Both the position numbers and the translations under genes were made by a program. Under the pieces are notes generated by a model that saw nothing but the letters and a program-made list of their open reading frames with translations, did not search any database and was not told where the DNA came from. Source: Candidatus Methanogasteraceae archaeon UBA261 (GTDB lineage: Archaea > Halobacteriota > Methanosarcinia > Methanosarcinales > Methanogasteraceae). Taken from it: 5,637 nt of DNA. Location of the stretch: the NCBI GenBank assembly GCA_002506015.1, contig DAWR01000052.1, forward strand, positions 1,034 to 6,670, in the 5' to 3' direction. Every line of letters starts with the position of its first letter. The first letter of the stretch is position 1. This document shows, piece by piece, positions 1 through 5,393 of the stretch.

Positions 1-84
1 GGGTTTAGTGACTTCGGGAGACTGACATGGTGTATGCCCGAGGTCGGGGCGGATCGTGTGGGCGGAAGGGTTTTGTGGGGCGGA
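1..84 (+). repeat. Intergenic palindromic repeat, copy 1 (right part, cut by window start)
   Basis: This is the right part of the repeat seen whole at 3819-3977. Positions 40-84 align without gaps to 3932-3976: an identical 11-base block (GAGGTCGGGGC), 20 variable bases, then an identical 14-base block (TTTTGTGGGGCGGA), giving about 33 of 45 matches by eye. The first bases (GGGTTTAGTGAC) match GGGTTCGTGAC just after the apical stem of copy 2, so the left arm should lie outside the window. The copy ends 4 bp from the hsdS stop codon. No open frame is evident in it. It could be a MITE or REP-like element, or a structured non-coding RNA; the sequence alone does not decide. Confidence 0.6.
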
Positions 85-88
85 AATC

Positions 89-1582
89 TCAAATCGGCAC
101 CTCAACAATCTTTCCTTCGATGATCTGTTGCTGCACATCGGCGAGTATTCCATAGAGGCATTTCATCTCGCGGTCAAGTTCCCAGATACCAAGGTCAGTG
201 TTCCAGCGGCGGTGCCACGCTATGAAAGTGTCGAGAGTCGGTGCATCTTTCGGGGGCGGCGCAGGGTTGTGGTAAAGCTGCGCAATCTCCGCCTGTTTAT
301 CATCGGGGAACTTTGGGATGCGTAAGTATTCAAAATACTCCGGTGAAAAATGCCCACCTGACCCGCCAACCGCCATGAGATCGATCAGACGCATGCTTCG
401 ATACCAATCGAATACGCAGCGAAAGAAGATCGATTTCTGAGTATCGCCATCCTCACGCCGTGCATAAAGCCCATGAGCATTTGTGGTGCAATTCTCAATA
501 CCTTCTAATAACACAATGGAACGACCCTTTTGAAAACCAGCCTCTCCAAACACAATGTCGCCTTGTTTTAAGATTGGTAATTTCTTCCCTGTACCAAGAT
601 ATGGTAAAGCATTCAGCGTTCCATAGTTTGAGATGTTGGTTGGAAGAATCAGTGCGTAGAAACCCGGCTTATACGTTTCCGAATCGATTCGCGTATGGAT
701 GATCTTGATTTCCAAGCTCGGGCCTGGAATAACAGTAAATCCATCTGCTTTTGGAGTTACGTATCCATGCTTATAGTTTTCAACCAACCAGATCTTGGAC
801 TTATATTCACGGTCATAGATCGCAGCATCGAATCGCCAACAGTTTTTAATTTCATCTATGCGCGGATAATTGAAAACAAACTCGCTGTTTTTTTGGTTCT
901 TTATGAGTTCGTTTTGAATGAGATTATGAATAGTATCTCTATGCTCCCTTATCGCCTTCTCCTTCTCCACAATTGCCTGCATAAGTACGGAAACATATTG
1001 GATGACTATGTCAGAATCTTTCTGGTTAGGAAAAGGAATTTGGCAGTCGAGCCAAAGCGTTTTGGCGTGTCTGATGGTGGCTCCACGAGCGGACTTTGTC
1101 CGTAGTTGCATCTTGAACAAAGGATGTTTTAAAAAAGCGAAGATATAATATTGATCAAAGGCGGGGTGAAGGCGGACAATGCCTCCGCTGAACATGCAAT
1201 GTTTCCAGTGGTCACCGTCCACCATCGCGCATTCGCCGATGTTTGAGTCCTTTGACATCAGAATGTCACCATCGCGTAAGTTGGGATCTTTAAAGGCGCG
1301 AGGGTTGATGGGCGTTATTGCGCTTCCTTTGGGGTAGAGCAAGTAACTGTGATTCTGAAGTGCTTTTGTGCGGATAAAATAGTGCGTGGAACGATGCAGA
1401 TACCATATCGAACCGGGCTCAACTCCCCTGTCGAAAGGGTGTTCGGGGTCGAGTAAGTCTCTTACCAGTTTGGTCTTGTTTGTTGGAATAATTACGCGTC
1501 GGTACATACCGGGAGACCATGAAGAATCTTTCACCTGGATGTCGGTAAGAGCGATTTCATTCGGGACACGCAGGTAATTCAT
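89..1582 (-). CDS. hsdS: Restriction-modification DNA specificity subunit (HsdS/BcgI-B-like)
   Basis: A 497-residue specificity (S) subunit that would direct the neighbouring nuclease-methyltransferase to a bipartite DNA target. It has the classic two-half layout. Target-recognition domain 1 (about 1-185) contains GDILMSKDSNIGECAMV (105-121) and closes with LWLDCQIPFPN (176-186). A long helix (about 190-230, rich in E, K, Q and I) follows as a spacer. Domain 2 (about 240-425) repeats the pattern with GDIVFGEAGFQKGRSIVLLE (341-360) and closes with YLRIPKFPDDKQAEIAQL (419-436). A distal conserved helical region runs to the end. The ATG at 1582 is preceded by GAGGAG at 9 nt, embedded in the end of the upstream methylase gene. 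Only 3 nt separate the two genes, so they are one transcript. It looks full length, with no internal stop. Being longer than the B subunit of BcgI, it is only architecturally comparable; the target sequence cannot be read from it. Confidence 0.9.
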   Translation of the reverse strand: MNYLRVPNEIALTDIQVKDSSWSPGMYRRVIIPTNKTKLVRDLLDPEHPFDRGVEPGSIWYLHRSTHYFIRTKALQNHSYLLYPKGSAITPINPRAFKDPNLRDGDILMSKDSNIGECAMVDGDHWKHCMFSGGIVRLHPAFDQYYIFAFLKHPLFKMQLRTKSARGATIRHAKTLWLDCQIPFPNQKDSDIVIQYVSVLMQAIVEKEKAIREHRDTIHNLIQNELIKNQKNSEFVFNYPRIDEIKNCWRFDAAIYDREYKSKIWLVENYKHGYVTPKADGFTVIPGPSLEIKIIHTRIDSETYKPGFYALILPTNISNYGTLNALPYLGTGKKLPILKQGDIVFGEAGFQKGRSIVLLEGIENCTTNAHGLYARREDGDTQKSIFFRCVFDWYRSMRLIDLMAVGGSGGHFSPEYFEYLRIPKFPDDKQAEIAQLYHNPAPPPKDAPTLDTFIAWHRRWNTDLGIWELDREMKCLYGILADVQQQIIEGKIVEVPI

Positions 1583-1585
1583 ATC

Positions 1586-3439
1586 TTACATCTCCTCTAA
1601 GAAGAGTTTTTGCAGTGTCTCTTCCTGCCCGAGAGCCCATTGATGGAATTCCGTCAACGTCTGCGTAAAGTCTTCGTCAAGGATAGGGTTGCCTTCGTCA
1701 TCCGTCATGATTTCAAAGATTGTCTCGTCGATGCGATACGCCGGGTTAAAGAAGACGTTGCGTTTGCTTGTGCGCTTTTCGTAGCCGACATTTCGAATGT
1801 CGCGTACGAAAACCGAATAGCCCTGCTCGTTCAGTTGTTTCAATTCTCGTGCGGTCGGTTTATAGGCAATGAGGAGGGTTGTATTGACGCCGGTCTCGGC
1901 AAAGACATTGGGTGGAAGGTCGAACAAAGCAACGATACGCATCCGTTCCATCAGCCATTCCCGAACATTCTGCCAGCGATTGATTGAGGCAATGGAATTG
2001 GAAAGTACGATACCGAGGCGGCCACGTTTTTTTGGATCGCGTTCATCTGCCTTCAAGCAGCGGTAAGCATTTTCCAAAAATACCACTCCCAAGTCTATAT
2101 TGTCCCCGCCTGAAAGTTGCCAAGTTTCATACATCTCGATAACTCGGCGGTCAAAGTCGGTTTTAGGACGGTATGCACGATCCTCCCCAAACGGGGGATT
2201 GGTTAAGATGACGTCGAACTTCATCAAGCATGTTTCATCGGGCCAGTCGTCCCAGTTGCCCGCATTATGGTAGTCGGGTATGAGTTCAACGAGTTCGGGT
2301 GGATTACCACTCTTTATCTTCTGGAGAATCGAACCCTTGTCAGGCACATCAAACAAATGGGCGTTGCCGTCACCGTTGAGGAGCATGTTCAGCGATGCCA
2401 ACGTTATCATCTCTCCTGAAACATCCGCTCCGTAAATGTTTGCATCGTCGAGTTTCCACGGCTCGGCTTTGGTTTGTGCATTCACATAAGAAAGAGATAA
2501 GAAGTCACCGATGCCACAACATGGATCGAAGACCGTCTCATCGTTGCGCGGATTAACAACTTTGACAAGAAAGTCAATCACTGCCAGCGGAGTGAGGAAC
2601 TGCGCTCTCTCTTGCTGCTGAAACTGATTTGCAAAGTTGTAGAACACCAACTGGTACAAGTTGCTTTTGGATGAACAAACGAACGAAAAATCTTGAAAGT
2701 TCTCGCAGACGGCAACAACCGCTCGAACATGATTCGAATCTTTCCAGTCAATCACTGTTTTTTGTAGAATTGTCTGGTATCGACCTATTGCGTTGTCATG
2801 GATACCCTGCATTCGCTTGATGAACTGCTGGATGTTTCTCTCGCGGAGGCTGCTGAAACTACGCTCTTCATCGGTGACGTAGAATTCCAGGGGTTTATTG
2901 GGGTTCCGTTCATTCCGCTTTTCATCGAAGATTTTGAAGGCGAATGCCTGGATTAGAATTGAATACCCACGCTGATTGACTAACCCCGCGCGTTCGAGTG
3001 TCCGCAACACATTCGACAGTGCATCTCTCATCTGGACTGTGGCTATTGAGGTGATCGTATCCAAGTCCCCAATGCAACGCGTGCTGCGGTCAATCATAGA
3101 TGGACGGTGAACGCGATTCTTCAGTTCATCGAAAGAGGGAATGAAGTGATAAGGATCAGGTAAATGTAGAGAGAGGTCGCTCGTCTGGCTGAGATCGCTT
3201 TTTTGATTCTTCGCTTCGTCATACCGCAAATATCTTCCGCCACGTCGATGGAAAAGAAAAAGGCGTTCGGACGCGTAATACATGCCGAGAACATAGGCAT
3301 CACTGGGCTCTTTTTCCCGCATGGCAGGTTTGACCTGCCGTGTGAATACCTGCGCTATTTCCTTGTCATCTCGCTTGAATTCCATAACGCCGAGAAGGTG
3401 GTCGTTAAGCCATTGCAGGTTAAGCGTCGGTGCTGCCAA
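1586..3439 (-). CDS. N6-adenine DNA methyltransferase, downstream part of a frameshifted nuclease-methylase fusion
   Basis: This frame carries the end of a nuclease domain followed by a type I/IIG-style N6-adenine methyltransferase (N6_Mtase). It would use S-adenosylmethionine to methylate adenine at the site chosen by HsdS. Residues 15-23 (LLGVMEFKR) contain the ExK of a PD-(D/E)xK nuclease (E20, K22). Methylase motifs follow in order: motif X region QERAQFLTPLAVIDFLV (276-292), motif I DPCCGIGDFL (305-314), motif II area YGADVSGEMITLASLN (336-351), motif IV NPPFG (414-418), GRLGIVLS (473-480) and VFAETGVNTTLLIAYK (512-527). The frame opens right after a UGA, and its only early start is a TTG at 3439 without a good ribosome site. 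The true start is therefore most likely 3750 in another frame, with a frameshift near 3430. Joined, the protein would be about 721 residues. Arginine codons sampled here are mostly CGN, unlike the DUF3800 gene. The stop is 3 nt before hsdS. Confidence 0.9.
   Translation of the reverse strand: MAAPTLNLQWLNDHLLGVMEFKRDDKEIAQVFTRQVKPAMREKEPSDAYVLGMYYASERLFLFHRRGGRYLRYDEAKNQKSDLSQTSDLSLHLPDPYHFIPSFDELKNRVHRPSMIDRSTRCIGDLDTITSIATVQMRDALSNVLRTLERAGLVNQRGYSILIQAFAFKIFDEKRNERNPNKPLEFYVTDEERSFSSLRERNIQQFIKRMQGIHDNAIGRYQTILQKTVIDWKDSNHVRAVVAVCENFQDFSFVCSSKSNLYQLVFYNFANQFQQQERAQFLTPLAVIDFLVKVVNPRNDETVFDPCCGIGDFLSLSYVNAQTKAEPWKLDDANIYGADVSGEMITLASLNMLLNGDGNAHLFDVPDKGSILQKIKSGNPPELVELIPDYHNAGNWDDWPDETCLMKFDVILTNPPFGEDRAYRPKTDFDRRVIEMYETWQLSGGDNIDLGVVFLENAYRCLKADERDPKKRGRLGIVLSNSIASINRWQNVREWLMERMRIVALFDLPPNVFAETGVNTTLLIAYKPTARELKQLNEQGYSVFVRDIRNVGYEKRTSKRNVFFNPAYRIDETIFEIMTDDEGNPILDEDFTQTLTEFHQWALGQEETLQKLFLEEM
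1592..1597 (-). promoter_or_regulatory. Ribosome binding site of hsdS
   Basis: GAGGAG lies 9 nt before the hsdS ATG, inside the last codons of the upstream methylase gene (its Leu-Glu-Glu-Met end). It supports the 1582 start and translation coupled to the upstream gene. Confidence 0.7.
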
Positions 3440-3750
3440 TAGTCAGTATATCGTTGAAGCCACTCCACATCGTCAAAAATTGCTCCGTCCAACCGCAGGA
3501 CTTGTGCCCCTTTGCTACCCTTCGGAAAACGTATTTCAACCCCGATGTAATCCTTGGCGTAAAGACCACTGTGGATTAGAGCATAGATGAACTGCCACTT
3601 GTAGTATTCTTCTATTGGCTTGCCATCAGCCCCGTGAATAGCAATATCATTTTTTGGGTTACCATCCACAGGAACGAAAGCTTGGGACAATACATTAGCT
3701 TTGCCGGGTCCTTTATCAAAAGCTTGTTTTGCCTCTGCAAAACTATTCAT
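3355..3750 (-). CDS. N-terminal nuclease part of the frameshifted restriction-methylase fusion
   Basis: This is the 5' part of the same gene as the methylase frame. The ATG at 3750 has GGAGG 6 nt upstream and is preferred over an in-frame extension to 3858, whose beginning lies inside the palindromic repeat. Residues 47-75 (from EEYYKWQFIYALIHSG) and LRLDGAIFDD (85-94) resemble the N-terminal nuclease domain of type I HsdR and BcgI-like enzymes; E72 and D88 are candidate catalytic acids. After about residue 109 (YTDYWQHRR) the frame runs into unrelated residues and stops at 3355-3357. The natural continuation, LNLQWLNDHLLGVMEFKR, is in the -1 frame. A one-base deletion (or two-base insertion, or a sequencing error) near 3425-3439 explains this. 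As written, the product lacks the ExK motif and the methylase. Confidence 0.8.
   Translation of the reverse strand: MNSFAEAKQAFDKGPGKANVLSQAFVPVDGNPKNDIAIHGADGKPIEEYYKWQFIYALIHSGLYAKDYIGVEIRFPKGSKGAQVLRLDGAIFDDVEWLQRYTDYWQHRRLTCNGLTTTFSALWNSSEMTRK
3425..3439 (-). other. Probable frameshift site in the nuclease-methylase fusion gene
   Basis: Coding similarity moves here from the frame starting at 3750 to the frame ending at 1586. The upstream frame reads RYTDYWQHRR, and the downstream frame continues LNLQWLNDHLLGVMEFKR. The two open frames overlap over 3355-3439. No slippery heptamer (X XXY YYZ) or homopolymer is visible at the junction, which favours a mutation or sequence error over programmed frameshifting. 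The interval is approximate, because protein similarity cannot place the lost base exactly. Confidence 0.7.
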
Positions 3751-3756
3751 TGGATG

Positions 3757-3761
3757 CCTCC
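3757..3761 (-). promoter_or_regulatory. Ribosome binding site of the nuclease-methylase gene
   Basis: GGAGG sits 6 nt before the ATG at 3750. This site decides the start codon: the longer in-frame extension to 3858 would begin inside the repeat element and adds a glycine-rich, low-quality stretch. Confidence 0.75.
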
Positions 3762-3790
3762 ATGTTCGTTGTTTGTCTCTTTTGATAAGA

Positions 3791-3807
3791 TTACATAAAA
3801 CCTTTGT
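3791..3807 (-). promoter_or_regulatory. Possible archaeal promoter of the restriction-modification operon
   Basis: On the minus strand the sequence reads ACAAAGG then TTTTATGTAA, a plausible but imperfect BRE plus TATA box. It lies about 45 nt before the ATG at 3750. A start of transcription about 25 nt downstream would leave a leader of roughly 20 nt that contains the GGAGG. It lies between the gene and repeat copy 2. The match to the TATA consensus is modest. Confidence 0.35.
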
Positions 3808-3818
3808 GAACTTTCCTT

Positions 3819-3977
3819 CTCCCCCACCTCCGTCCACGCCCATCTCATCGCACGACATTCAGTCCACGGATGCCCCGCTCTTTAGAGCGGGGTTCGTGAC
3901 GGGGCTTCGAAAATTTATCCCGATGAACGCGGAGGTCGGGGCTGGTCGCACGGATTGCGTGTTTTTGTGGGGCGGAG
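3819..3977 (+). repeat. Intergenic palindromic repeat, copy 2 (complete)
   Basis: This is a GC-rich element that can fold over most of its length. Nested perfect pairings read by eye are 3826-3832 with 3930-3936 (7 bp), 3845-3850 with 3921-3926 (6 bp), 3851-3855 with 3894-3898 (5 bp), and an apical stem 3873-3880 with 3885-3892 (8 bp, loop TTTA). The ends are near-inverted repeats: CTCCCCCAC at 3819-3827 and the complement of CTCCGCCCCAC at 3967-3977. The left arm 3822-3877 aligns without gaps to 5056-5111 of copy 3 (about 39 of 56 matches). The right tail matches copy 1. A T5 run (3962-3966) lies just before the right end. No transposase or convincing coding frame lies inside. Confidence 0.65.
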
Positions 3978-4054
3978 TATGAACCAAGACGATAATATAG
4001 CATCATTGGATGTGCTCATGATCCTGCATGTTGCAATGCGAAACCACAAACCAA

Positions 4055-4070
4055 CCAAAAGTGATATATA
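4055..4070 (+). promoter_or_regulatory. Candidate archaeal promoter on the plus strand
   Basis: The sequence CCAAAAGTGATATATA has an A-rich BRE-like stretch directly followed by a TATA box, close to the archaeal consensus. Transcription would start near 4092 and run toward the short frame at 4248, giving a leader of about 155 nt, or it could yield a non-coding RNA. No tRNA or rRNA structure was recognised downstream. This is the only promoter candidate seen on the plus strand. Confidence 0.4.
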
Positions 4071-4237
4071 CTGCATAGCACAACACGGTAGTAGTGAGTA
4101 AGTCCACCCGAAAGGATGATGGTGCTTTGAGTTGAGTTGCGTCACACACATCGTAACATGCAGACCACCACAACACGCATGATATGATGGTTATGGATAA
4201 TGGCATACACATCCCCGGTCATCATATACATGAGGAA

Positions 4238-4245
4238 GGGGGTGA
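4238..4245 (+). promoter_or_regulatory. Strong ribosome binding site before a short reading frame
   Basis: GGGGGTGA is nearly the perfect complement of the archaeal 16S rRNA tail. It stands just before the ATG at 4248; the G-rich core is 5 nt from the start codon. A site this good before a frame of only 16 codons suggests that a real gene once began here. Confidence 0.5.
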
Positions 4246-4247
4246 AC

Positions 4248-4298
4248 ATGGCAGGCTCAACGGCGTCTAAAAAATGGATGTGTACCTGGGACGAGTAG
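4248..4298 (+). pseudogene. Truncated 5' end of a rubredoxin-like gene (16 codons)
   Basis: The frame encodes MAGSTASKKWMCTWDE and then a TAG. The KKWMCT stretch matches the N-terminus of rubredoxins, which run on as KWxCxxCGYxYD; here the text passes from CT straight to WDE, so the first metal-binding CxxC pair is incomplete and the rest of the protein is absent. The ribosome site ahead of it is very good. No continuation was found in any frame before the DUF3800 gene, whose stop codon lies only 11 bp further on the opposite strand. The reading is that a rubredoxin gene lost its body during the rearrangement that brought in DUF3800. A genuine 16-residue peptide or a chance match cannot be excluded. 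Confidence 0.35.
4269..4274 (-). terminator. Possible oligo-T terminator of the DUF3800 gene
   Basis: TTTTTT on the minus strand lies 35 nt after the DUF3800 stop. Archaeal RNA polymerase can terminate on U-tracts without a strong hairpin. The same bases encode Lys-Lys of the rubredoxin-like scrap on the other strand, so the run may be accidental. Confidence 0.3.
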
Positions 4299-4309
4299 GG
4301 TAGGGTTCA

Positions 4310-4939
4310 CTATTTCCACATTTCGTGCGTGACAATACATTTGTTTTTGACCATCTCGAAATATGTAGGGTCATGTTGATTGTAGCATCGATATACCGCA
4401 CCGCAAACAAAATCAACGGCTTGCAAACATGGTTCTTGGTGAGAATCTCTGTGGGCGATATTCAACACCTTCAGCCCATCCAATATCTCTGTAATATTCC
4501 ATCCAAGATATTTATCAAAATTCTCTCTATGCTTTTTAGCGAATTGCCGATCCACAATAAGATCTATTTTTAGATCGGACGACTCGAGAAGGAATTTATC
4601 CAATAAAATCCTGCACATATACGCATAAAATTCATTCCTCTTCTCCCGAAGTTTTGGATATACACGCGCCTTCTCGACATGAACATATCCAAGCTCGACG
4701 TTCTTAGAACTGATAATGCCCAATATATCGATTTTCACATTATCCGGTGCTTTATTAAACTTGAATTCTCCCAATTTACGATTTTTTTTGGATGGCGCTT
4801 TTCTTATTTTTTTTCTATATCTTTTCAATGCATTTTCAATCGTTTTAGGATCGTGTGTCGCCAAAACTGCAATTACATGATGTTTTGAAGATTGCCTATT
4901 GAAACCAAGATCACCACTTTCATCAAGATAGATATACAA
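4310..4939 (-). CDS. DUF3800 domain protein (RNase H-like fold, function unknown)
   Basis: A 209-residue protein with the hallmark DUF3800 start YLDESGDLGF (4-13; D6, E7). Further acidic positions are in LGEFKF (E58), DLIVDRQ (D126, D130) and the C-terminal LQAVDFVCGAVYR (172-184; D176). The family is thought to adopt an RNase H-like fold with a cluster of acids, which suggests metal-dependent nucleic-acid chemistry, but its activity is not established. Residues 40-55 are strongly basic. It has the usual size, with no membrane segment or signal peptide. Translation starts at a TTG, supported by a UGA three codons upstream and by the family's N-terminus; a weak GTGAT lies 5 nt before it. It stands alone between repeat copies 2 and 3. 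The gene is visibly AT-richer than its neighbours, uses AGA/AGG arginine codons and carries two A8 runs, which are signs of separate origin. Confidence 0.85.
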   Translation of the reverse strand: MYIYLDESGDLGFNRQSSKHHVIAVLATHDPKTIENALKRYRKKIRKAPSKKNRKLGEFKFNKAPDNVKIDILGIISSKNVELGYVHVEKARVYPKLREKRNEFYAYMCRILLDKFLLESSDLKIDLIVDRQFAKKHRENFDKYLGWNITEILDGLKVLNIAHRDSHQEPCLQAVDFVCGAVYRCYNQHDPTYFEMVKNKCIVTHEMWK

Positions 4940-4973
4940 AGGTAATCACTGATGTTGAGATTGCTTCGAAGTG

Positions 4974-4984
4974 ATTTATACTTT
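4974..4984 (-). promoter_or_regulatory. Archaeal-type promoter (BRE/TATA) of the DUF3800 gene
   Basis: On the minus strand AAAG precedes TATAAAT. Counting about 25 nt from the TATA centre puts the transcription start near 4950, only about 11-14 nt before the TTG start codon, as expected for short-leader archaeal mRNAs. It implies that this gene is transcribed on its own. Confidence 0.5.
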
Positions 4985-5051
4985 ATTCAAACGATGATTG
5001 ATTGAAGGCAAACAGACACTAACAGCATCCATTCACACATACCACTGATTC

Positions 5052-5167
5052 ACTGCCCCACCTTTGCCGACACTTATGCCACCGCCCGACCTCATGGCCA
5101 TGGATGCCCCGACTGTAGTCGGGGGTGGCGAGGCTGGGGCGTGAGATGGGGTTTTTTGTGGGGCAGT
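5052..5167 (+). repeat. Intergenic palindromic repeat, copy 3 (complete, 116 bp)
   Basis: The element is bounded by perfect 10-bp inverted ends, ACTGCCCCAC at 5052-5061 and its complement at 5158-5167. Inside, two pairings compete: a local hairpin 5107-5113 with 5118-5124 (7 bp, loop TGTA), and a longer helix 5078-5090 with 5118-5129 (12 bp with one bulged G). The loop of the longer helix holds the perfect palindrome CATGGCCATG (5093-5102). The left arm aligns with copy 2, and the tail (GAGGCTGGGGC, then T6-GTGGGGC) matches copies 1 and 2. No coding sequence is apparent. MITE-like ends, a REP-like element or a structured RNA are all possible. Confidence 0.65.
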
Positions 5168-5393
5168 CCATATATATCAGAAACCAGATAACTGGATTGT
5201 GCGGTTTGGCATGGCACCCGCGCACCACGTAAGCTAACAACCCATCACAAGCCAAAAACCGTAAAAACAACCAATTCAGCAGAAAAGAACATATACCCAT
5301 AGTCACTCCACCACCACAACGCACCAACTATCGAGAAGGTTCCAAAAAGAGCACCTCAGCCCATAAATAATAAATTCGTCAGCCTCTCTCTGA
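5168..5393. other. Spacer with no recognised gene
   Basis: This is the stretch between repeat copy 3 and the stop of the siroheme decarboxylase gene. It is relatively AT-rich, with an ATATATAT tract at 5171-5178 and an oligo-T run on the minus strand at 5344-5348. Open frames crossing it have low-complexity or cysteine/glycine-rich translations that resemble no family. No tRNA was found. Confidence 0.5.
5344..5348 (-). terminator. Possible oligo-T terminator after the siroheme decarboxylase gene
   Basis: TTTTT on the minus strand lies about 45 nt after the TAG stop at 5394 and follows a GC-richer stretch without a strong hairpin. It would suit archaeal U-tract termination. Support is limited to position and composition. 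Confidence 0.3.

Larger units (their letters stand above)
3978..4247. other. Gap without a recognised gene (between repeat copy 2 and the rubredoxin-like scrap)
   Basis: Apart from the plus-strand promoter candidate at 4055-4070 and the ribosome site at 4238-4245, nothing definite is seen here. The minus-strand open frames are short, have poor amino-acid make-up and resemble no family. No tRNA cloverleaf and no clean intrinsic terminator was found. The stretch is best read as spacer or as the leader of the short frame that begins at 4248. Confidence 0.5.

Noticed and set aside
2027..2033. A7 run in the methylase gene (encoding Pro-Lys-Lys) as a frameshift site
   Set aside because: The frame and protein similarity continue through it without a break.
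3355..3439. Programmed -1 ribosomal frameshift joining the two nuclease-methylase frames
   Set aside because: No slippery heptamer lies before the point where similarity changes frame; the AGG AAA near the upstream stop comes too late, after the ExK codons.
3751..3858. N-terminal extension of the nuclease frame to 3858
   Set aside because: It starts inside repeat copy 2, is glycine-rich and unlike the family, whereas the ATG at 3750 has GGAGG at the right distance.
3866..3900. Hairpin with a TTTAG loop as the end of an IS200/IS605 (TnpB) element
   Set aside because: The hairpin resembles those ends, but no TnpA or TnpB coding sequence or remnant is present in any frame, and the same hairpin lies in the middle, not at the end, of the repeated unit. 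It remains a possible origin only.
4092..4160. tRNA, C/D-box or RNase P-like RNA downstream of the plus-strand promoter candidate
   Set aside because: No cloverleaf could be drawn, and the single ATGATGG lacks a matching D box; nothing specific enough to name.
4003..4212. Minus-strand short frames between repeat copy 2 and DUF3800
   Set aside because: Their composition is odd, they overlap each other in different frames, and they show no family resemblance.
1..5167. The repeats as integron attC sites
   Set aside because: The palindromic shape and placement after genes are similar, but the R'/R'' core boxes (GTTRRRY/RYYYAAC) are not present at the ends and no integrase is visible.
5019..5327. 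A 102-codon minus-strand frame crossing repeat copy 3
   Set aside because: It is built from the palindromic repeat and spacer, is rich in Cys, Gly and Trp, resembles no family and lacks a ribosome site.
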